This document shows, piece by piece, positions 30,418-36,486 of a stretch of 36,486 bases of DNA (the stretch's first letter is position 1; each line of letters begins with the position of its first letter). This DNA comes from Salsuginibacillus halophilus (GTDB lineage: Bacteria; Bacillota; Bacilli; Bacillales; Marinococcaceae), in NCBI RefSeq assembly GCF_003014715.1, contig NZ_PYAV01000018.1, forward strand, positions 1-36,486. The letters run 5' to 3'. The notes beneath the pieces were generated by a model. It saw nothing but the letters and a program-made list of their open reading frames with translations. It searched no databases and was not told where the DNA came from. The position numbers and the translations under genes are program-made.

Positions 30418-30446
30418 TTTATAAAACGTCTTACATCGTCTTACAA
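30418..30446 (-). promoter_or_regulatory. Minus-strand promoter inside the 30221-30500 gap
   Basis: TTGTAA (30441-30446), 17 bp, TATAAA (30418-30423) on the minus strand, just after the terminator at 30465. The start would be near 30411, and the transcript would run leftward, antisense to the plus-strand XRE gene at 30002. CGTCTTACA is repeated in tandem over the -35 and spacer, a possible binding site. Confidence 0.5.
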
Positions 30447-30454
30447 CTTAAGGG

Positions 30455-30487
30455 TAAAAATATGCGCGCCACACTTTGTGCAGCGCG
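30455..30487 (-). terminator. Terminator at the end of the small early genes
   Basis: On the minus strand CGCGC-(TG bulge)-CACA-AAG-TGTG-GCGCG is followed by CATATTTTTA. It ends the transcript that includes the gene at 30501, 14 bases after its stop codon. Confidence 0.65.
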
Positions 30488-30500
30488 ATTATATGGTTTT

Positions 30501-30776
30501 CTAGCTGTGATCTAATTTCAAGCTATATTTATCCAGCGCGTGATCCAACACAAACTCCGTGTACGGCTCTGATGTTGCTTTCAACGCCTTGTGCACTTCT
30601 TCCTCAAAGCCACGTATGCGACCAATCAAGTTTCCGCGCGCAAACATTGCGCCTGTGTTTTCGTACTTCATGGCTAGACGGTCAGCTTCTTTTGCGCGGT
30701 AGAGCAGATATTGCAGGTCGTCTTGGCGCAGGGGTTGTCCGCTATTTATCTTTTCTTCAATGTGATCCGTCCACAT
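30501..30776 (-). CDS. Small helical protein, unknown
   Basis: 91 residues (MWTDHIEEKINSGQPLRQDD, then LQYLLYRAKEADRLAMKYEN and FVLDHALDKYSLKLDHS). GGGAGG precedes the ATG, directly after the hairpin at 30791. No motif recognised. It is the last gene of the leftward early run before the gap holding the second switch. Confidence 0.65.
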   Translation of the reverse strand: MWTDHIEEKINSGQPLRQDDLQYLLYRAKEADRLAMKYENTGAMFARGNLIGRIRGFEEEVHKALKATSEPYTEFVLDHALDKYSLKLDHS

Positions 30777-30790
30777 GTTATTACCTCCCA

Positions 30791-30812
30791 GCCGCCCGGA
30801 GGCGGCGTTTTT
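30791..30812 (+). terminator. GC-rich hairpin between early genes, plus-strand terminator orientation
   Basis: GCCGCC-CGGA-GGCGGC followed by GTTTTTG on the plus strand. On the coding minus strand the hairpin ends directly before CTGGGAGGT, the ribosome site of the 30501 gene. The same hairpin-plus-site arrangement recurs at 31096. It may block antisense transcription from the right or influence translation of the gene after it. Confidence 0.6.
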
Positions 30813-30814
30813 GT

Positions 30815-31081
30815 CTATCTGGCACCTGCCCCAAATTCAATAGCTTTCGTTGCACAATCGGCGCAGGAATACCTGTTTAACTCCCCTGTCACTTGAACTA
30901 AACTTACGCAATCATCAGATTCAAAAGGGATGCCACACAATTCACATTTAGTTGTGTCACCGCCTCTGTGTTTTCTAAATCTAGCGTAATGAACAAAGTC
31001 TTTGCGGACATTTTCTATATGAAGAACTTCGCGCCGGACAAACTCGACTGGAACACCGTTTTCGAGGTCAACATCACTCAT
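30815..31081 (-). CDS. Zinc-finger-like protein, unknown
   Basis: 88 residues. C46-x2-C49 (TTKCELCGIPFESDDC) and C73-x2-C76 (RYSCADCATKAIEF) form a four-Cys zinc site. The N terminus is charged helix. GGGAGGT before the ATG, directly after the hairpin at 31096. Function unknown. Confidence 0.7.
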   Translation of the reverse strand: MSDVDLENGVPVEFVRREVLHIENVRKDFVHYARFRKHRGGDTTKCELCGIPFESDDCVSLVQVTGELNRYSCADCATKAIEFGAGAR

Positions 31082-31095
31082 TCTAGTACCTCCCA

Positions 31096-31122
31096 GCCGG
31101 GCGCTGCCCGGCGTTGTTTTTT
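31096..31122 (+). terminator. Second GC-rich intergenic hairpin of the same build
   Basis: GCCGGGC-GCT-GCCCGGC then GTTGTTTTTT on the plus strand; on the minus strand it is followed by TGGGAGGTA, the ribosome site of the 30815 gene, exactly as at 30791. It begins directly after the stop of the 31121 gene. Confidence 0.6.
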
Positions 31123-31306
31123 ATTGCGCTTTAGGGTCGTTATGAGTATCAACTATTTCAAAATCACTTCTATTTAAAAATACTATACAATCTTCTGTGT
31201 AAACCTTAATTCGCTTCCCAACTACGGTTTCGACTTCTTCCGCATCGTACATTTCACCGTTTTTTATGCCTAACCAACTATCGTTTCGTATCGCTTTAAC
31301 TTTCAA
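31121..31306 (-). CDS. Small beta-rich protein, unknown
   Basis: 61 residues with a TTG start at 31306, which has AAAAGGAG eight bases before it; an in-frame GTG at 31315 overlaps that site. Sequence (KVKAIRNDSWLGIKNGEMYD, then IKVYTEDCIVFLNRSDFEIV) looks like a small SH3-like barrel. Similar short proteins of unknown role are common in Bacillus phages. Confidence 0.6.
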   Translation of the reverse strand: MKVKAIRNDSWLGIKNGEMYDAEEVETVVGKRIKVYTEDCIVFLNRSDFEIVDTHNDPKAQ

Positions 31307-31360
31307 AATTTTCACTCCTTTTCGTTTTCGCTCTAATACATACCAAGGTCGAACCGTTCA

Positions 31361-31552
31361 TTATTTATCAGAAACGTATTCATAAAATCCTACTTCTTTT
31401 CTTAGATCCTGTTCATCTAATGTATTAAAATGGTCTTTTGGAAGTTCAACTCCCTCCGTTTCATTAATTAAACGAACTAATGCCTTCTCTAAATATTCTC
31501 TAGGGCATTGTGGATTTTCCCAATAATTTAACCCTTCTTTTACCCAATCCAT
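31361..31552 (-). CDS. Small acidic protein, unknown
   Basis: 63 residues (MDWVKEGLNYWENPQCPREY, then LEKALVRLINETEGVELPKD). AGGAGAG lies before the ATG. The tract is AT-rich. No family recognised. Confidence 0.6.
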   Translation of the reverse strand: MDWVKEGLNYWENPQCPREYLEKALVRLINETEGVELPKDHFNTLDEQDLRKEVGFYEYVSDK

Positions 31553-31594
31553 ATCTATCTCTCCTTTTTTGCTTCTCAGCGCTCCAATGCGCAG

Positions 31595-31879
31595 TTAACT
31601 ACTTCGCTCAATCACACTTGCTACAGTTTCAGCAATCAATTCAGCAGCATCGTCAACTTCTATACTGCCTCTGGCAGTCGCACAAACGTAATTGATATAA
31701 GTGTCGATTCCATTATCGTTTAGAAGATCCATGAGCCACGGAGGTTTAAGAAGCTCATGGAAATGGTTTTCATCATCAAGCAGAACGTCTATATGAACGC
31801 CGGATTTTTCTAGTTCTGCGTGCCTGTTGTGTAAAGTGCGTGCAGCTTCCAAGCAAACTTTGATATAGTCTTTGTTCAT
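31595..31879 (-). CDS. Small helical protein, unknown
   Basis: 94 residues from the ATG at 31879, eight bases after AGGAGG; the ATG at 31885 is only two bases from that site. Sequence MNKDYIKVCLEAARTLHNRH, then FHELLKPPWLMDLLNDNGID and AAELIAETVASVIERS. Acidic, no motif recognised. Confidence 0.62.
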   Translation of the reverse strand: MNKDYIKVCLEAARTLHNRHAELEKSGVHIDVLLDDENHFHELLKPPWLMDLLNDNGIDTYINYVCATARGSIEVDDAAELIAETVASVIERSS

Positions 31880-31891
31880 GCTCATTACCTC

Positions 31892-32005
31892 CTATAAGGA
31901 AACTCTTATTGTCTCTGCCACAATCGGAATAAAGGGCAAGGCGCATAACGCAATGCGCCACCCTAATTCCTTCCTATCGACTTTGCCGTTTTCGCGTGGT
32001 ATCAT
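31892..32005 (-). CDS. Very small membrane protein
   Basis: 37 residues (MIPRENGKVDRKELGWRIAL, then CALPFIPIVAETIRVSL). Residues 18-33 form one hydrophobic segment after a charged start. AAGGAAGGATC precedes the ATG, within a small stem ATCCTT-n6-AAGGAT that could mask it. Too short to assign. Confidence 0.5.
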   Translation of the reverse strand: MIPRENGKVDRKELGWRIALCALPFIPIVAETIRVSL

Positions 32006-32036
32006 TTTGGTGATCCTTCCTTCCAAGGATTGTTGT

Positions 32037-32054
32037 CACCGGTGTGCGCCGGTG
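32037..32054. other. Hairpin after the ERF gene
   Basis: CACCGG-TGTGCG-CCGGTG, a perfect six-pair stem two bases after the ERF stop codon on the minus strand. It has no clear T run on either side, so it may stabilise or process the message instead of ending it. Confidence 0.5.
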
Positions 32055-32056
32055 GC

Positions 32057-32653
32057 TTAATTATTTTGCAGGGCATTAATTAGTTGGCTGCACTGTCCTT
32101 GTGTTAGCGTATCCCACGTTGCATTAAGTCCGAAGTGTGACAACATTCCCTGCCACGTCTGATCCGGCGTGCTTCCGTTGGCTTGGGCACGTTTATTGAC
32201 CAAGTCGTTAAGCATTTTCTTCTGATTGTCGGTAGCTTTTTTAGGTTGTTGCTGCGTGTCTGGGTCGTCGTCATCGGTTGGGATACCGAAGTATTTAAGC
32301 AAGAAGTAACGTTCTGAATACGTCAACGCCGATCCAAAGGCTTTAGATACGTCTGCTTGCTGACCGAAGAGCATCCACTTCTTTTCAATGCGATCATCCG
32401 GCTTGTCTGCATTCACCCACGTATAAACCATTTCACCGTGCACAACCGGACTTTTTCCGGTGGTGTCGTGTTGCACCTGCTTCACTTCCGGCTCTAACAA
32501 AACCCCTAGCTCGTCCATTTTCCCCTTGATTTTACTAAGCACCTGCGATCCGCTAACGTACTCGTACTGGTGACCCTTTGTGTCTTTTGTGAATGTGTCA
32601 ATTGATTTTCGGATTTCTACCAACTTCTGATGGATGTTCATTTCTTCACTCAT
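32057..32653 (-). CDS. ERF-family single-strand annealing protein
   Basis: 198 residues. EMNIHQKLVEIRKSIDTFTK, GHQYEYVSGSQVLSKIKGKM and FGSALTYSERYFLLKYFGIP, then TDDDDPD are the hallmarks of the ERF superfamily of phage recombinases, which anneal complementary single strands. The C-terminal 70 residues (KKATDNQKKMLNDLVNKRAQ) are the usual variable part. It probably works with the SSB at 24073. No partner exonuclease is obvious in the neighbouring genes. Confidence 0.93.
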   Translation of the reverse strand: MSEEMNIHQKLVEIRKSIDTFTKDTKGHQYEYVSGSQVLSKIKGKMDELGVLLEPEVKQVQHDTTGKSPVVHGEMVYTWVNADKPDDRIEKKWMLFGQQADVSKAFGSALTYSERYFLLKYFGIPTDDDDPDTQQQPKKATDNQKKMLNDLVNKRAQANGSTPDQTWQGMLSHFGLNATWDTLTQGQCSQLINALQNN

Positions 32654-32882
32654 TTTCTACCTCCGCTGTCGTGACTTCTACATACGTCGTGTCACCTGTG
32701 TAGCACCCTTTGTCGCAGTAGTAATGACCTTCCCACATGTCGTAAGCCGCCGTGTCGCCGTGTTCGATTTCCACACCGCATGACTGGCAGTGTGCTGCGA
32801 TGATGGTCGGTGGTTCGGGTGGTGATTCCATGCGCCGATCCATGCGGTTAACCTTCATCATGTTGCGTTCCATTGTGCGCAT
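32646..32882 (-). CDS. Small zinc-finger-like protein
   Basis: 78 residues. Residues 32-60 hold C32-x2-C35 and a second pair (HYYCDKGC) with nearby His, a likely zinc ribbon. GGAGG lies nine bases before the ATG at 32882; the ATG at 32873 is an alternative. It overlaps both neighbours. Function unknown. Confidence 0.65.
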   Translation of the reverse strand: MRTMERNMMKVNRMDRRMESPPEPPTIIAAHCQSCGVEIEHGDTAAYDMWEGHYYCDKGCYTGDTTYVEVTTAEVENE

Positions 32883-33069
32883 CCCTTTCAGCCTCCAATC
32901 TTTTTATCAAATTCTCCACCTCGAATATTGTGCTTTCACATTCTTTTGTGTGTTGCTCCAAGTCATCCAGTTGCTCCTGTAGCCGCTCCATGTCACGCTG
33001 ATTCGACTTAAGCTGACCACTTAAATACTTGTGCTCTTTCTGTAACGCTTTGATTGCACGTTCCATCAT
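32848..33069 (-). CDS. Small coiled-coil protein, unknown
   Basis: 73 residues from the ATG at 33069, coupled to the previous stop as TGATG and preceded by AGGAGG; the next codon is also ATG (33066) and better spaced. It is a heptad-repeat helix (KYLSGQLKSNQRDMERLQEQ, then TIFEVENLIKRLEAERDAHN). Phage proteins of this shape beside ERF genes are common and uncharacterised. Confidence 0.65.
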   Translation of the reverse strand: MMERAIKALQKEHKYLSGQLKSNQRDMERLQEQLDDLEQHTKECESTIFEVENLIKRLEAERDAHNGTQHDEG

Positions 33070-33263
33070 CAAACCTCCTGCTTGTATCCGTGCTGCTCCC
33101 AAACGCCGTCTTTCAGCGCCCAGTACCATCCATACTTTCTGCCGCTGCCTTCTTCTACGTGCTTTGCGAAGCTGTGTGCGCGGTCGTGTGCTTCTTCTTT
33201 GGTCTGGTGGATGAATACGTTGCGGATTTCTTCTTCGAACGCCTTCATTTCTGCTGTGCTCAA
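33069..33263 (-). CDS. Small protein, unknown, TTG start
   Basis: 64 residues. The TTG at 33263 is chosen because AAAGGAGG lies seven bases before it; no ATG in that frame has such a site. Sequence (STAEMKAFEEEIRNVFIHQT, then GSGRKYGWYWALKDGVWEQH) has aromatic repeats near the end. Family not recognised. Confidence 0.6.
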   Translation of the reverse strand: MSTAEMKAFEEEIRNVFIHQTKEEAHDRAHSFAKHVEEGSGRKYGWYWALKDGVWEQHGYKQEV

Positions 33264-33285
33264 GTGGATTCCTCCTTTTTTGGGG

Positions 33286-33474
33286 TTAAACGGTTTGCTT
33301 CTGCCCTTCAAGCCACTGCATGAAGTCGACTCGATAGACCTTGTGCTTGCCACCTACTTTAAAACTTGGGAAACTAGGGTCAGCGAATAAGTTACGCCCA
33401 GCGTAATCACCAACACCTAAGATTTCTTCAACATCCTTTTTGCTTAACACCAACGGAAGTTCAGTTGCCTGCAT
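33286..33474 (-). CDS. Excisionase-like DNA-binding protein
   Basis: 62 residues. LVLSKKDVEEILGVGDYAGR, then PSFPSFKVGGKHKVYRVDFM and QWLEGQK is the MerR-like winged helix of the excisionase/HTH_17 family: a helix-turn-helix, then a K-x-G-x-x-Y-R-V wing. AAGGAGG precedes the ATG. It is the first gene after the Cro-like regulator. It may direct excision with the integrase or act as an early regulator. Confidence 0.8.
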   Translation of the reverse strand: MQATELPLVLSKKDVEEILGVGDYAGRNLFADPSFPSFKVGGKHKVYRVDFMQWLEGQKQTV

Positions 33475-33506
33475 GTTTCTCGACCTCCTTAGCAGGATTA
33501 AATTAA

Positions 33507-33551
33507 TTAACCTAGAAGTTAAACAAAAGCTTGATTTTAACTATTAGTTAA
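33507..33551. promoter_or_regulatory. Two operators between the Cro-like and excisionase-like genes
   Basis: TTAACCTAGAAGTTAA at 33507-33522 and TTAACTATTAGTTAA at 33537-33551, the second covering the stop codon of the Cro-like gene. They are the same TTAAC-n5/6-GTTAA palindromes found upstream of that gene. On the minus strand a weak TTGTTT-18-TTTAAT promoter overlaps the first site. Confidence 0.75.
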
Positions 33552-33752
33552 TTCTTTTTCAAAAAAATAAGCTGGTTCTACAACAAGGCTTTCCGCAAGT
33601 GTGCTAATGTCCTCGGCGTAAAAAGGTGATTTACCCGCTTCTTTACTAGCGTAAGACTGGCGTGTAATCCCCAATTTTCGAGCAATAACCGCCTGCGGTA
33701 TTCCGCGTTGTTGTCGTACTTCTTTAACTGTTTCATGCAGAGGTTTTTGCAA
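33537..33752 (-). CDS. Cro-like XRE regulator (main switch)
   Basis: 71 residues. The TTG at 33752 lies eight bases after AAAAGGAGG; a GTG at 33761 overlaps that site. HTH at about 12-50 (VRQQRGIPQAVIARKLGITR, then QSYASKEAGKSPFYAEDIST). It faces the CI-like gene across the operator region, and its position at the head of the leftward early operon is that of Cro. Confidence 0.85.
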   Translation of the reverse strand: MQKPLHETVKEVRQQRGIPQAVIARKLGITRQSYASKEAGKSPFYAEDISTLAESLVVEPAYFFEKELTNS

Positions 33753-33771
33753 TCGGATCACCTCCTTTTGT

Positions 33772-33848
33772 TTAACTATTAGTTAATTTCTAACCTTAGT
33801 ATAATTAACATATAGTTTAATGTCAACAATTTTTAACCATATAGTTAA
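33772..33848 (-). promoter_or_regulatory. Leftward early promoter with three operators
   Basis: On the minus strand TTGACA (33821-33826), 17 bp, TATACT (33798-33803), an excellent promoter. Operators: TTAACTATTAGTTAA (33772-33786), after the start; TTAACATATAGTTTA (33805-33819), between the boxes; TTAACCATATAGTTAA (33833-33848), upstream of -35. Binding to the middle site would block RNA polymerase. The first has the same 15 bases as the site at 33537. Confidence 0.88.
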
Positions 33849-33854
33849 ATTAAA

Positions 33855-33882
33855 TTTACTATCCGTTAATTTGTGGTACCAT
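33855..33882 (+). promoter_or_regulatory. Promoter of the CI-like repressor operon
   Basis: TTTACT (33855-33860), 16 bp, TACCAT (33877-33882) with an extended -10 TG at 33874-33875. A degenerate half operator (CCGTTAA, ending at 33869) lies in the spacer. Weaker than the leftward promoter, as expected for a repressor maintenance promoter. Confidence 0.65.
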
Positions 33883-33913
33883 AATTAACAACAATACGTT
33901 AGGAGCTATTACT

Positions 33914-34237
33914 ATGGATGAGGGATTAGGTAAGGCTTTAGTTAAAGCGCGTAAAAAAGCTGGATACTCTCAAATAGATGCCGCAGCAAAAGTTGGAGTG
34001 TCAAATGGTTTTCTTTCTATGGTAGAAAGAGGCGAACGAGACCCCAGCACCGACACTTTAAAAGCTCTGGCGGAGCTGTACGGTCGTTCTGTTGATGAAA
34101 TGCTTGGCGTGGAAGGAAGTCAGCCAAGTTTAATGTTTGAGGACGGCGGACAGGATTTGACGGAAGACGAGATCGAACACCTACAAGATGAACTTCAGCG
34201 TTTCCGAGAACTCAAAAAGAAGTTCCAAAAAGATTAA
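33914..34237 (+). CDS. CI-like XRE repressor (main switch)
   Basis: 107 residues. HTH at about 8-62 (LVKARKKAGYSQIDAAAKVG, then SNGFLSMVERGERDPSTDTL) followed by an acidic helical C-terminal part (EDEIEHLQDELQRFRELKKK) in place of the LexA-type self-cleaving domain. This short form is the partner type of ImmA/IrrE proteases, encoded next. GTTAGGAGC precedes the ATG. Confidence 0.9.
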   Translation: MDEGLGKALVKARKKAGYSQIDAAAKVGVSNGFLSMVERGERDPSTDTLKALAELYGRSVDEMLGVEGSQPSLMFEDGGQDLTEDEIEHLQDELQRFRELKKKFQKD

Positions 34238-34296
34238 CCCACTCCAGGGTTATTTCTTATATCACAAAATAGAACATACGTTCCGGTGGTGATCTT

Positions 34297-34881
34297 TTGT
34301 TTGAAACGCATTTAGAAACTTGGTTAATGAAGGAATACGAAAATCGAGGGATTTATGATGTTGAAGATTTATCGATCAGCAGGCTTAGTGAAGCTTTTGG
34401 AATTATGGTTGATTCGACCGACTGCAAAACTAAGGCGGTGTTTGATAGCGAATTTGCGGTGATCTTTATTAATGAAAATGAAACGCACGTTAAGCAGCGT
34501 CAGCTCTTTTTTCACGAGTTTGGGCATGTGCTTAGACACTACGGCGACCAGCGATATATGAACGATTCCTTCATTAACTTGCAGGAGCGACAGGTTTATC
34601 ATTTCAGCCTTTACGCAGCTATGCCGGAGAATCTGTTTATCCGTTGTGCGACTGTTGATGAAGCTGCTAAAGTGTTTGAGCTACCAAAAGGCATGGTTGC
34701 CGATCGCTTCGATCAAATACAACGTAAACAATTACGTGGCGCTCAATACAACACACTACAGATAGCTGAATCAAAATCTAGTTACGACCCGGACAGTTGG
34801 TCTAACGAAACACACCGCGTACTACAGCAGCTGAAACGACAAACAGGACGGGAGGTTATTGATGAAAGTCTTATACGATGA
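34297..34881 (+). CDS. ImmA/IrrE-type metallopeptidase
   Basis: 194 residues with a TTG start behind GGTGGTGAT; an in-frame ATG at 34327 is the alternative. QLFFHEFGHVLRHYGDQRYM carries the zinc motif H73-E74-x2-H77, and YAAMPENLFIRCATVDEAAK is the second conserved part of the family. By analogy with ImmA of ICEBs1 and phi105, it would cleave or inactivate the CI-like repressor on induction. Confidence 0.92.
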   Translation: MFETHLETWLMKEYENRGIYDVEDLSISRLSEAFGIMVDSTDCKTKAVFDSEFAVIFINENETHVKQRQLFFHEFGHVLRHYGDQRYMNDSFINLQERQVYHFSLYAAMPENLFIRCATVDEAAKVFELPKGMVADRFDQIQRKQLRGAQYNTLQIAESKSSYDPDSWSNETHRVLQQLKRQTGREVIDESLIR

Positions 34882-35197
34882 TTACGATGGTATCCGCAAA
34901 CCCTTTCGCGCTTTGCTGGAGGCATCTTTTGACGAGCCTACAAAATGGTACAGCTTAAGCAGCGCCGAGAAAGTGGATACCGACCTTGTTGATGAAAACC
35001 TTACATCGGTAACAATCACCTCCAGCCACTTGATCAGAAACAAAGACCATAACCAGTTAGGTGTGGACGTGGCAAGCGTTGAAAGTTTTTGCCGTTATAT
35101 TGGAATTGGTGATGAGTTATATGAGGTGGATTACTTTTTAGTTATGCTTGAGGACATTGAGGAGGTGATGCAGCTAAATCTACGCACAATTCTTTAA
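34862..35197 (+). CDS. Unknown protein between ImmA and integrase
   Basis: 111 residues. The ATG at 34862 lies six bases after GGGAGG and 20 bases inside the ImmA gene. Acidic alpha/beta sequence (MKVLYDDYDGIRKPFRALLE, then VASVESFCRYIGIGDELYEV). No motif recognised. Transcribed with the repressor, ImmA and integrase genes, so probably expressed in the lysogen; a role in immunity or defence is possible but only inferred from position. Confidence 0.7.
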   Translation: MKVLYDDYDGIRKPFRALLEASFDEPTKWYSLSSAEKVDTDLVDENLTSVTITSSHLIRNKDHNQLGVDVASVESFCRYIGIGDELYEVDYFLVMLEDIEEVMQLNLRTIL

Positions 35198-35209
35198 GGA
35201 GGGATCACT

Positions 35210-36331
35210 ATGGGTTATGTGCGCTGGAGAGGTAAGTCATATTATTACACCGTAGACATTGGAAAGGATCCAAAGACCGGAAAGCGCAAGCAAAAATCGA
35301 AGGGAGGTTTTAAGACAAAGAAAGAGGCAGAACGTGCAATGCAGGATGTTGAGCTGCAGATTTACAGGGGTGACTATGTACACACAAAGAAGATAACATT
35401 TGAAGATTTTGCCGAGGAATGGATGGAGATCATGCAAAACAATTATCGCGCTTCTACTTTTTCAGTTTATGCTGGCGTTATACGCAACCGCATTGTGCCG
35501 GAATTTGCTAAGGCGAAGTTAGGCGATATTAAGCAAATTGATTTGCAGCGCTTTTATAACCGCATGGACGAAGAGGGGCTGAGCGCTAAATATATTAAGC
35601 TTTTACACAATATCCTTAGTGCAATGTACCGCGATGCTGTAGCTTGGGAATACGTTACTAAAAACATCACTAATAATTTAAGTACACCTAAAGGTAACAA
35701 AAAGGAAATGAAAACATGGACGATTGAGCAAAGCAGGTTTTTTCTGGAACACGCTAAAAACGAGACAAAACGATATCCAGTTTTTGTATTAGCTATCTGG
35801 ACAGGCATGCGTACAGGTGAAATTCACGGATTGAAGTGGAAAGACATTGATTTTGAGCGACAGACAATCACGGTGCGTCGAACAGTAGCTTGGGCAGGTA
35901 AACAAGGACACATTCTGCAAGACGTGAAAACCGAGGGTTCACAAAGAACAATAAAGATAAGTGACTTTGTAACAGACGTACTGAAGCAACACAGGTTAAA
36001 GCAAAAAGAACTTATGTTTAAATTACAGCGCGAATTCAAAGAAGATCAGTGCGTTTTTTTGAGTTACAACGGCAACCGTATCGACCCCAGAGGTACTAGC
36101 AGGCGGTTGTTTGAAATCAGCCAAAAAATTGGTTTGCCAAGAATAAGGATGCATGATCTGCGCCATACACACGCATCAATCAGCCTTCAATTAAATCAAC
36201 ATCCTAAAGTTGTTTCGGAGAGACTTGGCCACAAGTCAATTGACATCACACTCGACCTATATAGCCACGTAACCGAGACATTGCAAGAAGAATCGGTTGA
36301 ACAATTTGAGCGAGCGATGAATGAAAAATGA
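35210..36331 (+). CDS. int: Tyrosine integrase
   Basis: 373 residues. N-terminal AP2-like arm-binding domain (1-55, GYVRWRGKSYYYTVDIGKDP), SAM-like core-binding domain (60-165), then catalytic domain with R201 (GMRTGEIHGLKWKDID), K240, H315-x2-R318 (MHDLRHTHAS), H341 (RLGHKSIDIT) and nucleophile Y351 (DLYSHVTE). Typical of Tn916/phage LC3-type integrases. TAAGGAGGG precedes the ATG. It is last in the repressor operon and lies next to the right attachment-site arm. Confidence 0.97.
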   Translation: MGYVRWRGKSYYYTVDIGKDPKTGKRKQKSKGGFKTKKEAERAMQDVELQIYRGDYVHTKKITFEDFAEEWMEIMQNNYRASTFSVYAGVIRNRIVPEFAKAKLGDIKQIDLQRFYNRMDEEGLSAKYIKLLHNILSAMYRDAVAWEYVTKNITNNLSTPKGNKKEMKTWTIEQSRFFLEHAKNETKRYPVFVLAIWTGMRTGEIHGLKWKDIDFERQTITVRRTVAWAGKQGHILQDVKTEGSQRTIKISDFVTDVLKQHRLKQKELMFKLQREFKEDQCVFLSYNGNRIDPRGTSRRLFEISQKIGLPRIRMHDLRHTHASISLQLNQHPKVVSERLGHKSIDITLDLYSHVTETLQEESVEQFERAMNEK

Positions 36332-36392
36332 CCACTTCAAAAGGTCAATGTGGTCAAATTGTGGTCATTTGGGTTTTGCGTTGTCGTGATCA
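36329..36392. repeat. GTGRTCA motifs, candidate integrase arm sites (right)
   Basis: GTGGTCA at 36350 and 36361, GTGATCA at 36386, a related AAGGTCA at 36341, and an inverted copy TGACCAC at 36329-36335 over the integrase stop codon. They match the left-arm motifs at 129-161. Confidence 0.4.
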
Positions 36393-36415
36393 TTAATTGA
36401 CTCACAGCAAAACCC
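36371..36415. other. Long-loop inverted repeat after the integrase gene
   Basis: GGGTTTTGC (36371-36379) and GCAAAACCC (36407-36415) are perfect nine-base arms 27 bases apart, with GTGATCA in the loop. No T run follows, so it is either a weak terminator or part of the attachment-site architecture. The rest of 36416-36473 holds nothing that can be supported. Confidence 0.5.
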
Positions 36416-36473
36416 TTGTCACATCAACTTTTATTCAATTTCATGTTGGTTGCAATCAGCGCAGTGACCATAT

Positions 36474-36486
36474 ATTTCAAATTTAT
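36474..36486. repeat. Right copy of 13-bp terminal direct repeat (putative att core)
   Basis: ATTTCAAATTTAT, identical to positions 1-13. It lies about 140 bases after the integrase stop codon, a usual integrase-to-att distance. Confidence 0.6.

Overview
This window looks like one complete temperate siphovirus genome (a prophage, or its circular form cut at the attachment site) from a Gram-positive, Bacillaceae-like host. Strong AAGGAGG ribosome binding sites, sigma-A-type promoters, very acidic proteins and phage families typical of Bacillus and Listeria phages all point that way. The species cannot be named from the sequence. The first 13 bases (1-13) recur exactly as the last 13 (36474-36486), and the integrase gene lies next to the right copy. 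This is the arrangement expected of attL/attR or of a linearised attP.

Layout. (a) 1-2171, plus strand: attachment-site arm, an exported Glu-rich protein with its own terminator, and a three-gene operon (unknown acidic protein, AP2-domain protein, small HTH protein) behind a promoter carrying two palindromic operators. (b) 2182-19226, minus strand, read right to left: terminase small and large subunits, SPP1-type portal, minor head protein, scaffold, major capsid, four connector/neck proteins, tail tube, two tail assembly proteins, tape measure, distal tail protein, baseplate and fibre proteins, XkdX, Gp37-like tail protein, XhlA-like protein, holin and amidase. The head genes resemble the Listeria phage A118 type. 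(c) 19283-28758, minus strand: a late regulator of ArpU type and many small genes, then dUTPase, SSB, HNH and resolvase-like nucleases, a primase-helicase fusion and a DnaD-like initiator that carries five iterons inside its own gene, a probable replication origin. (d) 28811-30500: an antirepressor, a candidate antisense RNA over its 3' end, and a pair of divergent paralogous XRE regulators. (e) 30501-33474, minus strand: small early genes, an ERF-type annealing protein and an excisionase-like protein. (f) 33537-36331: the main immunity region, with a Cro-like gene (minus) facing a CI-like repressor, ImmA protease, an unknown gene and the tyrosine integrase (plus).

How it works together. In the lysogen, the CI-like protein at 33914 probably represses the strong leftward promoter at 33798-33826 through TTAAC-n5/6-GTTAA operators. 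ImmA could inactivate it on induction. Leftward transcription would then express recombination and replication genes, and the ArpU-type protein would turn on the packaging, morphogenesis and lysis run. The second divergent XRE pair with an antirepressor downstream suggests a second switch layered on the first. The left-end plus-strand operon looks independently regulated, as expected for lysogeny-expressed cargo.

No tRNA, rRNA, CRISPR array or insertion sequence was seen. Terminators, promoters and operators were found by eye; no folding energies or database searches were run.
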